In this document: positions 12,816-23,290 of the stretch, piece by piece
Numbering within the stretch: position 1 is the first letter of the stretch
Layout of the letters: each line of letters opens with the position of its first letter
NCBI GenBank assembly: GCA_032622095.1
Contig: CP136062.1
Coordinates: 36,146,918 to 36,210,917 of the forward strand
DNA length: 64,000 bases
Source: Siphonodentalium dalli
Lineage: Eukaryota; Mollusca; Scaphopoda; Gadilida; Siphonodentaliidae
Reading direction: 5' to 3'
Notes under the pieces: model-generated
Databases searched by the model: none
The model's input: the letters and a program-made list of their open reading frames with translations, nothing else
Told to the model about the DNA's origin: nothing
Made by a program: the position numbers and the translations under genes

Positions 12816-13334
12816 TTTCGATTTGAACTTTCTAACTGGTACCTCCATATATAAAAACCTAACACACCCTGACACCCCCTAACACCCCCTGACACCCCTG
12901 AGGTTGGGGACATTTCCAACTGATAGCCATTTCAAACCAAACGTGTTGCCAACAGTAGATAAATATCATGCTGTTGGTTGGTCTAAAAACAACAAAGTCC
13001 CCAATAATTACTCGTTTGAATATCAAGAAATCATAACAAGTTCACCCTATAAGTATGTGGTGTAAAATGTCCATCTATAACGTTGTGCCGAGCACGATAT
13101 TTCCAACTGTTGAACATTTCGACCAAAGTTGGGGGGGGGTGGGTAAGTCGCTCCCAAACAAACATTGTCACCACGTCCCCGGTTGCTCCGGATATTATTT
13201 GCGTCATCCAGTTGAAGTTGTCTTTATAGTATAGTGTATTGTATCTTGAAATGCAATGTTTTATATAGTCTCGTCCCAATCCGCCCATTTCTATTTCTCA
13301 TTCAGTTAACATCGCACTATATTCTCTATTGCAG
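12816..13334 (+). other. End of lectin intron, with diverged duplication
   Basis: A segment TAGTCTC...CCGCCCATTT...CTCATTCA near 13265 recurs in related form near 11967 and 12528, so the stretch has been locally duplicated about three times. A run of nine Gs lies near 13131. The stretch ends in the acceptor CTCTATTGCAG. Confidence 0.6.
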
Positions 13335-13543
13335 CCGCGTGGTACTGGATAGACGGGAGCGACGCGGCCCACGAGGGGAGCTGGGTTAACTCTGATGGGA
13401 GCTCTATGTGGACCAATTGGCTCTCCGGGTATGGGAATCGCGGGACCTCAAATAACTGTGTGATACTGCGTGGTGATAAAGACTATCTCGATCTCCCATG
13501 TACAGCTACCAATCGTTATATCTGCGAAATCATTACAGGATAG
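13335..13543 (+). CDS. C-type lectin domain, C-terminal exon with stop
   Basis: Completes the CTLD begun at 3771. The translation reads AAWYWIDGSDAAHEGSW..., then SDGSSMWTNWLSGYGNRG, SNNCVIL, YLDLPC and RYICEIITG-stop. These match the W-I-G, E-G-x-W, N-C, D-x2-C and I-C-E landmarks of the family, with the conserved cysteines present. The usual EPN/QPD calcium-sugar motif is absent: the loop after the second W region reads GYGN, and WND is replaced by YLD. Classic Ca-dependent mannose or galactose binding is therefore doubtful. The exon starts after TATTGCAG in phase 1, compatible with the first half, and ends with TAG four residues after the ICE motif. Confidence 0.85.
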
Positions 13544-13789
13544 CCCACATATATGGTATACATGGTTTCCGCAGATGTTTATATGATCTCCGTATTATCA
13601 ACCATCCACCTGCGTCCACGGGTATTAGTTCTACTCAGATTTTGGACTCCGTGCATGGGACATTTGAAATTTTGAATTGCATAATATGTGGCCGCGTCTT
13701 TCGATGAATACTCAAATTGCTAAACTGGTTAAAGAAACACACACAAACGATATTCGGCGAGAGTATAAATCTATTACAACTATCATTTA

Positions 13790-14390
13790 TCACTGGTTAC
13801 CGTAACATTCGGATTTAGTAAACATGTACAAATATCACAACTATATATTTCTCATTAGTTACTGTAACATTCGGAGTTAGTATACATGTACATATTTCAC
13901 AACTATATATTTCTCATTGGTTACCGTAACATTCGGAGTTAGTATACGTGTATATGTCACATTTATATATTTCTCATTGGTTACCTCACTCAAGGCATTC
14001 GACGTGAAACTACTTTAAAAAGTAATATTCGGAGAGATTATACATATCCATATATCATAACTATATAGGTCTCATTCATTACCGTACCATTCGGAGAGAC
14101 TATACATGTACATATATCACAACGATATATTTTTCATTGGTTACCGTAACATTCGGAGTTAGTATACATGTACATATCACAACTATATATTTCTCATTGG
14201 TTACCTCACTCAAGGCATTCGATGTGAAACTACTTTAAAAAGTAATATTCGGAGAGACTATAAATATACATATATCATAACTTAACTATATATGTCTCAT
14301 TCATTACCGTACCATTCGGAGAGATTATACATGTACCTGTAGTACAACTATCTATTTATCATTGGTTACCGTACCATTCTAAGAGCTCTT
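13790..14390 (+). repeat. ~62-bp tandem repeat downstream of the lectin gene
   Basis: About eight diverged units of TTACCGTAACATTCGGAGTT + AGTATACATGTACATAT + CACAACTATATATTTCTCAT. A larger duplicated block contains ACTTTAAAAAGTAATATTCG (14010-14030 and 14233-14253). It begins about 250 bp past the lectin stop codon, so it may lie in or near the 3' UTR. Confidence 0.85.
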
Positions 14391-14956
14391 TCCATCAATG
14401 TATCACATTATTATAATCAATAAATTTGAAAAATGATCAAGGAAATATGGGTTGATACAAAAATCGGACTTGGCACTGCAAGGGTTAAAGGCACTCAAAG
14501 CATTCAGTCGGTACATGCGAAAATACTTAAAAGTATGTCAAATCAATATCGTTTGTTCTTATTTCGTGATAAATAATCATCCAGTAACAATATTTCATGC
14601 GTTGAAACCATTTTATAATTATAAACATCAACTGCGCTAAATTGTCCATTTCACTATACTTTACAGCGAACAGCAGTATATCTTTCAAATAAGATGAATA
14701 AATCACGAAAGTGAACATTAGAAAAGATTAAATTATTAAAAGTTTTGCAAAATACCTAAAAAAGGTTTCAACATTAAAATATCGTTGTTGTGCAATTGTT
14801 AATAATGAACATAAAGACAAAGACTATATATTAGTTCATTTTCTTGGCAGGGATGTTTTACAGTATATTATATGAATTGTTCCCATGTACCCACTGAGAA
14901 GATATTGAGTCCATTTCACTATAAACTACCGTTTATGACCATGTCGGGCTAATACA
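14391..14956. other. Intergenic AT-rich DNA
   Basis: No gene or repeat recognised. The ORFs present are short and low-complexity. Confidence 0.5.
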
Positions 14957-15397
14957 TATTACTAAGGGTACGTTCATACACTCGCAAGATTCCGCGGTAT
15001 GTTTTTCAGGAATTTCGTCGCAGAAAACGATATGGTGCCAGAATATCTTAGAAAATATGCAGATAAAATAAATGAATATGTGCCACAGCTGATTACGTGC
15101 GAAATAAAATATATGCAGTTCCACTTGTAGCGATGCTACCGAAATGTGCCTGTAAATACATGTAGTATGCAATTATCTCACAAGAATCAATTATACATGA
15201 ATTTGACAACAAATGTGAGTAGCACCGTTACATGTGAAATGACAGAAAATGACGTAGTTAACGGTGGTAGGGATGCATTGTATTATATGCATGTTTGCGT
15301 TCATATTTTGGCACCATATATGGTTTTCCTTTTTCAAAACATACCCTGCAACGTTGTGCAATCTGTGGGTGTATGAACGTATACCTTAGTATCACAC
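14957..15397. mobile_element. ~440-bp TIR element (MITE)
   Basis: The left end CTAAGGGTACGTTCATACAC and the right end (reverse complement CTAAGGTATACGTTCATACA) are inverted copies. The similarity continues inward to the paired TATGGTGCCAAAATAT segments (about 15030 and 15308). The flanks end and start with TA, which would fit a TA target duplication, but the exact boundary is uncertain. No transposase is present. Confidence 0.65.
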
Positions 15398-15485
15398 CAC
15401 GTGAAGTTCTTACACCGGAACAATGCCTTGATTTCTCTCTGATAGAATGCATCGAGTGAAGAGCAATAAACTGCCTGTTTACGTG

Positions 15486-15506
15486 TCTCTATATATATAT
15501 ATATAT
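15486..15506 (+). repeat. (TA)n microsatellite
   Basis: Short TATATATA run. The neighbouring stretch 15398-16200 holds no recognisable gene. Confidence 0.8.
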
Positions 15507-16204
15507 AGCACTAACGACTACCGATATAAACATTGCTGAAATAGTCAAGATAACAATACAAAAACATACGGAGAGATTGTATGTGAATTGTAATTTATTC
15601 TTAAATTATATATTCATTCCGCGTGTATAACAATGTAGAGATTATTGTATCCTATGGGCGCTAGGGGTTTTTATTTATAGAATGGGAATTTTTGGACGGA
15701 TTAAACGTCGTCAAACTGCGACCCGCAGGCCGAGTCCAATAAAAGGTGCAGTTGGGAATTTCAAATTCAATTTCAATTGTTATTCGGATGCCAAGAAGTG
15801 CATGGCTTAGTGTTACCATTTCTGACTATGATTTCTTGTACTTATATGTGTCAAATTTATTTTATATATCTCGCGTTAGGGCGTAAGTCGTGTTGCCCGA
15901 CTAGCCACCTACCCCAAGGGAACATGTTTAAAGGTTCCCCACCCGATATGTCAACACACAGCTACTATATGTATACGCTCTCTGTACCCGACAGTAATTT
16001 GGCCGAACACACGAACGAGTGTGTCACCTGGCATTGACACCATTTACATAAAAATGTAATTTATATCAGTTATTATATATATAACTATTTGTATGAGTTG
16101 ATAGACAGTTAGATTCGTGATTTTTATAATGAATATAGTACTTACATAATGTAAATGTAATATGATGCTAAAATGCTTATTGAAATATCTCATGTACATA
16201 TATA

Positions 16205-17060
16205 CTATACTAATAAAACTCAATTTTGTTTGTTCGTATGTTTGTTTCTTTGTTCGCTTATAGTCGACCAAACGGCTGGACCGTAGGAGCTGAACATTTG
16301 CATATAGGAGTAATTTGACCCTGGATCGTTATTGGATAGGTCCCGTTCATATCAGATGTCTTAAACGGGTACTAATAATTATATATTTGCTAGAGGCGAC
16401 CAAAAGGTTGGATTATCGGAGCTGAAAATGTGTACATTTAGTAATTTAACCATATGCATCTTATTCGATAGGTCCCGTTGACCTCATATGTCGTAAACGG
16501 GCACTATACTATTTAATTAATTTAACTAAATAATAAACTATAGACTCAAAAAAGTTGCAATCTGGTCGTTGAAAATTGAAACACGGCGATAAATTGACCC
16601 GTAGAGTGACACGAGTTAGATGCCGTTGACCTCAGACAACATAAAGGGGAACATATAGTAATAAAGAGCTTTCTTATCAGCTTAGAAGTTATTTCCATTA
16701 GTTTAGATGGGTCACATGCCCAGGGGATTGCCATGTGATAGGCGCCTTTGATCTCAGATTAAATAAAGGAGGACTAATAAGCTACATGTTAAATAAAGAG
16801 CGTTTATTATTAGCCCAGACACTATGTTGGAAAATTGATGAATTATAAAGTAAAATGATTCGAGAATGTCACGGGATAGGTGCTGTTGATCTCAAATGAC
16901 TTAAAGAGGCATTCATATTTAACAGTAAAGAGCGTTTATCACCAACTTAAAAGTTAGATATGATTTTATCCGGAGAGTCTTGCAATAGGTGCTGTTTACC
17001 CCAGATGACTAATAATTATTTTAAATGGCTTGAATGGCCACTAATAAATTACGCATTCTT
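16205..17060 (+). repeat. ~135-bp diverged tandem repeat, about six units
   Basis: Units share a CCAAACGGCTGGACCGTAGG-like start, then GATAGGTCCCGTTGACCTCA-like and TTAAACGGGCACTAATA-like segments, seen at about 16262, 16396, 16540, 16679, 16814 and 16941. Divergence between units is high, so the array is old. Confidence 0.75.
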
Positions 17061-17960
17061 CACCTGTGCAACGCTGTATGGGTACCCATACTAGTAGTGT
17101 ATATATTTGTTGTGTATGTTTCAGCTTAAATGGTGGTTTGATGCATTAAACAATTCAACACCACAATGTCGCAGTAACAGGGGTGTGTTTTACTTCGGCG
17201 CCATAAAAAAAACTCATGTAAAAACCCATATATTTCAGAACATACTAACTCCACATTCCTGTCGACGAAATCAGCCAATAGTAATACGTCAGAAACGATC
17301 TCAAACGCGAAAAATGAGAAAGCTCTTATTTATCTACCTATGTAGAAACATAAACTGAAACGCAAATGCTCTTTATAGTCAGGCGGTGCTGGGGGGGGGG
17401 GGGGGGGGGGGGGGTAGGTGCCGCACATCGGGGAAATTTGTGCGACTATCATTTTCTTATGGGATTATTACTCTAGTTTTCGAATTCAGAGGGCGCCGAG
17501 CCGAAACAGGTGACACAATATCGATATTTGCCATGTTTTATAAGATACCTACAGAAAAATTGACATATTTTCAGTGGTTGACTGGCAATATACAACTGGC
17601 TAACCGGGCACCAAAATTTGAACCAATGAGAATGTCTGTGTACATTTATGCGGCAAATGTTGACACTTAATCAGATTCAACATTGTTTTTCTGCTTTCGT
17701 TCTGATTTTGTGACGTCATAGTAAAGAATGTAACGTTACGCGTCAAAAATTCACGACGATTCAGACAAAGTGTCAGGCATAAACTTCAATCAGATATACA
17801 ACATATGCCACGTTCTTCCATGCTATACAATTTTAGAAATGGTATAATATTCGCTACATTATGGTATTCAAACAAATATTATATTTGTCCAACTGGCGAA
17901 ATAATCGACAAAAACTTAACGATCCCCCAAATTTAATAATTATTCAAATAGAGGGGTCCA
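17061..17960. other. Intergenic stretch with a 24-base G run
   Basis: No gene recognised. A 94-codon frame starts just before the G run and is not supported by any motif. The homopolymer of 24 Gs (17391-17414) is listed separately. Confidence 0.5.
17391..17414 (+). repeat. Poly-G tract of 24
   Basis: Uninterrupted run of 24 G residues, capable of G-quadruplex formation. Its length may be affected by assembly error. Confidence 0.9.
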
Positions 17961-17974
17961 TGTAGGTTGTATCC

Positions 17975-18525
17975 AAGAATAAATGAATAGTGCACAGTTT
18001 ATAGTGTCATAATCTGTAGAACCCTCCAGAGACCCAGAAAATATAAGATTTAGTTAAAATACTAGATTAGGAAGGTATACAATTCCAAGATGGCGTCCAA
18101 GATGGCAGCCAATTTTGATATTCGCACTCTGCACGTGCACAACAGTATGCAAAATGGACCAATGTATTGCCAATGCTTAATATAGTAGGGTATTATGTCT
18201 AGAGTCTACATCGTAATATTTATAAGGGAACTGTTAACGCAAACGTGATGGTGGAGATCAAAATGGCGGCCAAAATTAACACAAAATTTCCGATAAAACG
18301 ATCATCGTCTGAGTTGCAATAAAATAAATAAACAGTGCACAGTTTATGGTGTCATAAGGCGTAGAACCCTTCCGAGACACAGACAATATATAATTAATTT
18401 CAAATCCTATATTAAGAAGGTGATAAAATTTCAGATAGCGTCCAAGATGACCTCCAATTGTTATATTAACACTTTTTACACAACATTTGACAAAACATAT
18501 TCAAACCGGACTGAAACACCGCCAG
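17975..18525 (+). repeat. ~348-bp tandem repeat with ATGGCGGCC-type motifs
   Basis: AGTGCACAGTTTATAGTGTC (17990) recurs as AGTGCACAGTTTATGGTGTC about 348 bp later, each followed by GTAGAACCCTCC-like and CCAAGATGGC-like segments. Motifs GATGGCGTCCAAGATGGCAG (18090) and AAAATGGCGGCCAAAA (18256) place it in the same family as the foldback elements of this window. Confidence 0.75.
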
Positions 18526-18537
18526 CGCTTTATATAT

Positions 18538-19155
18538 TACTAGCAGGTGGACCCGACTTAGTCCGGGCTGTTTCCGCTCTGCTTTTCGGCGAATTGCACG
18601 ATTTGACCTTGAATTGTCCATTTTGAAGGTCAAGGTAATGTGGGGTCACGATTTGACCCGTCCAAAACACTGCCAGGACAAAAGTACCGGACAAAAGTAC
18701 CCGTCGAAATCCATCCGGTTTTACCCCATTTGACATTGAATTGATCATTTTGAAGGGCAAGGTCAGGTCGGGGTCACGATTTGACCCGTCCAAAACACTC
18801 AGTGGACAAAAGTAACTCCATGTATCAAATTTCGTCGAAATCGCATAAAAATTCGCGATTTGACCTTGAATTGACCCGATTCAAGATCAAGGTCACGTCG
18901 CACGGGCAAATGAATAGGCATACGAAAGTATCCCTAGACACAAATTTTCATCGAAATCCCGTGATATTCGGGTGTTTGACCTTGAATGACCCGATTTCAA
19001 GGTCAAGGTCGCGTCAAACGGGCAAATTAATAGGCACATACCACTCCCCGGCCGAAAGTACCCCTACATACCAAGTTTTATCGAAATCAGCTCCGCCGTT
19101 CTCGAGTCCATCGCGAACACACACACACACACACAGATTTATCAAAATATATAAT
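18538..19155 (+). repeat. Interspersed repeat with four TCAAGGTCA modules
   Basis: Begins CTAGCAGGTGGACCCGACTT and ends with a CA microsatellite and TATATAATAGACT. Inside are four modules about 120-130 bp apart (about 18602, 18730, 18861 and 18979), each with TGACCTTGAATTG facing TCAAGGTCAAGGTC. A second copy lies at 20685-21190. The family resembles the short RTE/SINE-like repeats with CAGACA tails found in molluscs, but I cannot name it. Confidence 0.75.
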
Positions 19156-20684
19156 AGACTAGCCGATGAGCCCGACGTTGTCCGGGAGACGTTGTCCGGG
19201 CTATTCAAAAACCAAATTTCAAGTCGATAGCTCTACCCGTTTCCGAGATCTGGTCTGCACATGCGCGAAGCTGTCGTCGCACGGGCTCGGCGACCCGATA
19301 AAAATCGTATCCGGGGCAAGATACTTTACATACAAAATTTCAAGTCGATAGCTCCACCCGTTTCCGAGATCTGGTCTGCGCATGCGCGAAGCTGGCGTCG
19401 CACGGGCTCGGCGACCCGATAAAATTCGCATCCGGGGCAAGATACATTCACATAGCAAATTTCAAGTCGATAGCTTCATCAGTTTCCGAGATCTCGTCTG
19501 CGCATGCGCTGCACGGGCGCCGCACGGGCTCGCCAATACGACAACGTCCACCGCCTGGTCAAACTACACACAATTACCAAGTTTCGTCCCGATCGGTCGA
19601 GAATCGTAGATTTGTATCAATGACAAACAAACATACATACAGACAAACAGAGGTCTTCAAAATATATATGAGATAGCCGATGAGCCCGACGTTGTCCGGG
19701 CTATTCAAAAACCAAATTTCAAGTCGATAGCTCTACCCGTTACCGAGATCTCGTCTGCGCATGCGCGAAGCTGGCGTCGCACGGGCTCGGCGACCCGATA
19801 AAATTCGTATCCGGGGCAAGATACATTCACATAGCAAATTTCAAGTCGATAGCTCCACCCGTTTCCGAGATCTCGTCTGCGCATGCGCGAAGCTGGCGTC
19901 GCACGGGCTCGGCGACCCGATAAAATTCGTATCCGGGGCAAGATACATTCACATAGCAAATTTCAAGTCGATAGCTCCACCCGTTTCCGAGATCTCGTCT
20001 GCGCATGCGCTGCACGGGCGCCGCACGGGCTCGCCAATACGACAAAGTCCACCGCCTGGTCAAACTACACACAATTACCAAGTTTCGTCCCGATCGGTCG
20101 AGAATCGTAGATTTGTATCAATGACAAACAAACATACATACAGACAAACAGAGGTCTTCAAAATATATATGAGATAGCCGATGAGCCCGACGTTGTCCGG
20201 GCTATTCAAAAACCAAATTTCAAGTCGATAGCTCTACCCGTTTCCGAGATCTCGTCTGCGCATGCGCGAAGCTGGCGTCGCACGGGCTCGGCGACCCGAT
20301 AAAATTCGTATCCGGGGCAAGATACATTCACATAGCAAATTTCAAGTCGATAGCTCCACCCGTTTCCGAGATCTCGTCTGCGCATGCGCGAAGCTGGCGT
20401 CGCACGGGCTCGGCGACCCGATAAAATTCGTATCCGGGGCAAGATACATTCACATAGCAAATTTCAAGTCGATAGCTCCACCCGTTTCCGAGATCTCGTC
20501 TGCGCATGCGCGAAGCGGGCGCCGCACGGGCTCGCCAATACGACAACGACAACCGCCTGGTCAAACTACACTCACGTACCAAGTTTCGTCCCAATCGGTC
20601 GAGAATCGTAGATTTGTATTAATGACAGACAGACAGACAGACAAACAAACAAACAGAGGTCTTCAAAATATATATGAGACTAGC
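19156..20684 (+). repeat. Nested tandem array: 122-bp units in ~501-bp blocks
   Basis: Three blocks each start GCCGATGAGCCCGACGTTGT (19161, 19677 and 20178) and end with a CAGACAAACAGAGGTCTTCA tail plus AATATATATGAG. Blocks 2 and 3 are 501 bp apart and almost identical. Within each block the 122-bp unit (TTTCAAGTCGATAGCTCCAC ... TCTGCGCATGCGCGAAGCTG ... GATACATTCACATAGCAAA) repeats two to three times. The ORFs on both strands that repeat at 122 bp are artefacts. Near-identity shows recent amplification. Confidence 0.9.
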
Positions 20685-21195
20685 AGGTGGACCCGACTTC
20701 GTCCGGACTGTTTCCCCTCTGTTTTTCGGCAAAATGCGCGATTTGACTTGAATTGTCCATTTTGAAGGTCAAGGTCAGGTGGGGTCACGATTTGACCCGT
20801 CCAAAACACTGCGCGGAAAAAGTACCCGACAAAATTACCCGTCGAAATCCATCAGGTTTTACCAGATTTGACCTTGAATTGATCATTTTGAAGGTCAAGG
20901 TCAGGTCTGGGTCACGATTTGACCCGTCCAAAACACTTAGTGGACAAAAGTAACACTATGTATACAATTTCGTGGAAATTCCATCAAAATTCGCGATTTG
21001 ACCTTGAATTGACCCGATTTCAAGGTCACGTCGCACGGGAAAATGAATAGGCTTATGAGACTCTCCATGCGAAAGTATCCCTAGACACTAATTTTCATCG
21101 AAATCCCGTGATATTCGGGCGTTTGACCTTGAAGTGACCCGATTTCAAGGTCACGTCCCACGGGCAAATTAATAGGCCTATGCCACTCTCCTACA
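20685..21195 (+). repeat. Second copy of the TCAAGGTCA-module repeat
   Basis: Begins CTAGCAGGTGGACCCGACTT like the copy at 18538. It has four TGACCTTGAATTG / TCAAGGTCA modules at about 20743, 20869, 20998 and 21125. The CA-repeat end is missing. Together with the first copy it brackets the 122/501-bp array. Confidence 0.8.
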
Positions 21196-22425
21196 TCACT
21201 TCCTCAATTTTAAACCAATTGAGTCCCACCCGAATCATTTCAATGATGTAACAGTTCTCCCGATTTGTTTTATTATCATGATCATTTTAATCATTATTAT
21301 CCAACTCCATTTCCAATTCATTACAACCGAATGCCTCCAAAAACACAAGCTTTGCAAACGCACATCTTATCGCAATAATGAAACAGTTTGTCCACAAGCC
21401 AGACACCTACAAAATGCTCGACGTCACGACGTCACAAGAGAACGGTCATGATCAAGGAAAATACCTTACCAAGACGATGTATCTCCAGCAACAATCCAAA
21501 TGGAACGACTAAAGTCACATCACCAAACCTCGTGACACAGGAGCCGGAAGTGGACATTAGCGCTCGCCAAAATCAATCGAGCACATCCATGAACTTTTGA
21601 ACAAAGTATCGTTCACCCACTTATTGTTCAACATAATTATGATTGCATCACATGTATTCCAATGTCACTTATATTGATACCTTTTATATTATCACACTCA
21701 TGTTACCTCATCATGCCAACTCTCTTCATAATGCAAATGGCTTCAACATGTACATAGATATACATATTCAATTTATACAATTTTTGCTGACGACCACACG
21801 TCGTAACTTATATGCACAAGCAACCCTTGAATCAACTCTACTCATTGTCCAAGCATACCGAAGTACCCAACCCCTAGATTTTAAAACTAGTAGTCAAAAT
21901 CTGAAAATAAGGGGGACCCTATGTAGAGTAATGCACCCCTATCCATTCTTATTCAAGGGACGTGATGGTACATACCAATATATCTATCTAAACTTATCAT
22001 GGGAAGAATGGAATATAATCTGAACTCTAGCTGCCCCCAAAACATTCCACAGGGTCTGACCTGTGGAATGACCTTACCGGTAGTAGCGAGTTATGCAAGA
22101 ATAGCCACTAAGGATAGAAAGTCTTAGGTAACAACTTCAGTTCATCCATCGGTCAGTACAGACAAACTTAAGAGATATACTAATGACTGCTAAAAGTCAT
22201 TAGCGTATATATAAACCAAACATTAATCTACTCTTCAATTAGTTCTGGCTCTTCAGACATATATGACAGATGCCAACATGGGCTCGATAATTAATAAGCG
22301 ACGACTCCCTTGCATGGCATCCAACTGATTCACCATTATGTATTGTTACCTACACTTGCTGCTTACCACATGATATTAGAGATGAATAAAATTTATACAG
22401 AGAACAGTCTCATTCCTTCACATAC
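21196..22425. other. Unclassified stretch, possible old retroelement
   Basis: A 70-codon Ser/Thr-rich frame (21388-21600) and a 126-codon frame (21643-22023) are open but match no family I recognise. GTATATATAAACC (22204) followed by GAATAAA (22384) and a CA end near 22423 would be compatible with an LTR, but no second LTR or primer-binding site was found, so no call is made. Confidence 0.3.
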
Positions 22426-22429
22426 GTTA

Positions 22430-22526
22430 AGACCTTGTTCGTGAAACGCACTTATGACTGAAGTTTGAACTTATGACCATCTTAAGTCCCAACTATGTCA
22501 TAAGTTGCTTTCATGAAACAGGGCCC
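22430..22526. repeat. ~100-bp imperfect hairpin / MITE fragment
   Basis: CTTGTTCGTGAAACGCACTT + ATGAC faces GTCATAAGTTGCTTTCATGA + AACAGG, an imperfect inverted repeat of about 25 bp arms. It abuts the decayed LINE fragment that follows. Confidence 0.6.
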
Positions 22527-22539
22527 TGGGCCTTTGAAC

Positions 22540-23290
22540 CGCATGGGGGACCACAAAAACGCTGGAATTCAGATTACAAAAACAACTCAATGACCTGGAA
22601 GGGTGGTGTTCTAAATGGCGCATTAAACTGAACGTCAAAAAAAAAACGCAATTAATCCTCTTTAGCAGAAAACATACCAAAACAAACTCAACTTGTCCAT
22701 ATATGGGGAAATTTCGAACAAACCCAGGAGGCAACACTACTGGGCACAACTCTTGACCATAAACTATATTTTCAGACACATATTAAAAACATCTCAACCA
22801 GGGCCTACCAAAGAATTGGGCTATTAAGGATGCTCAGGGGCACATCATGGGGACTCAATCCCGGAACCCTAATTAAGCTATATAAGCACTTTATGGGACC
22901 AATCATGGATTACGAGGTCATCATAACCGCCGATATACCCAAATCTACACTCAACAAACTCCAAGTAATCCAAAACAAAGCATTAAGAATGTGGCACTCC
23001 AAGAAAATGTAAGAACCCCCATCAGGGCATTGCATAACACAGCTGACATACCCACACTCCACATTAGTTCTTTACTTCCCATAAGCGTCCCTGGACGCTT
23101 TACACTATTTTCCCCATCATCGCCTGTGGACGCCTCACAGCATATCCATAGAAGCGCATAAGAGCGCGTTACCAGAATTCCCAACAAGCGCTTTAGAGCG
23201 CCACACTAGGAGATTATAGCGATTTTAGCAGAGATTGCGGTTTCTCGTCATCAGAAGATTCAGACGACGATTACTGGTTACACTGATGTA
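22540..23290 (+). pseudogene. Decayed Jockey/CR1-like LINE reverse transcriptase, C-terminal part
   Basis: Reading across three frames gives the region after the RT catalytic loop of Jockey-superclade non-LTR retrotransposons. In order: LNDLEGWCSKWRIKLNVKKT (from about 22588), then LLGTTLDHKLYFQTHIKNIS with RAYQRIGLLRMLRGTSWG, IKLYKHFMGPIMDYE and LQVIQNKALRM (22735-23012), then TPIRALHNTADIPTLHI (from about 23017). At least two frameshifts and internal stops make it non-functional. The palm motifs (YADD) and endonuclease are absent, so it is a 5'-truncated copy, the usual product of LINE insertion. It lies immediately upstream of the Mutator-like gene but is unrelated to it. Confidence 0.85.

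Larger units (their letters stand above)
3942..13334 (+). other. Long repeat-filled intron of the lectin gene
   Basis: A 9.4 kb intron inferred from the matching phase of the two CTLD halves (GTGAGT ... TATTGCAG). It contains a GT microsatellite, a foldback/minisatellite element, direct repeats, a 720-bp TIR element and a 28-bp minisatellite, listed separately. Between them (8801-10970 and 11864-12643) I see AT-rich DNA. Two short minus-strand frames near 9830-10245 read somewhat like protein but match no family I can name. Confidence 0.65.

Noticed and set aside
19705-20765. Overlapping ORFs of 84-167 codons on both strands with MREAGVARARRPDKIRIRGK and RRDLGNGWSYRLEICYVN
   Set aside because: They repeat with the 122-bp and 501-bp DNA units on both strands. 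The reading frames are by-products of a GC-rich tandem repeat.
21643-22423. Possible solo LTR (TATATAA at 22206, GAATAAA at 22384, CA end)
   Set aside because: No matching second LTR, no TG start that can be fixed, no primer-binding site or target duplication found.
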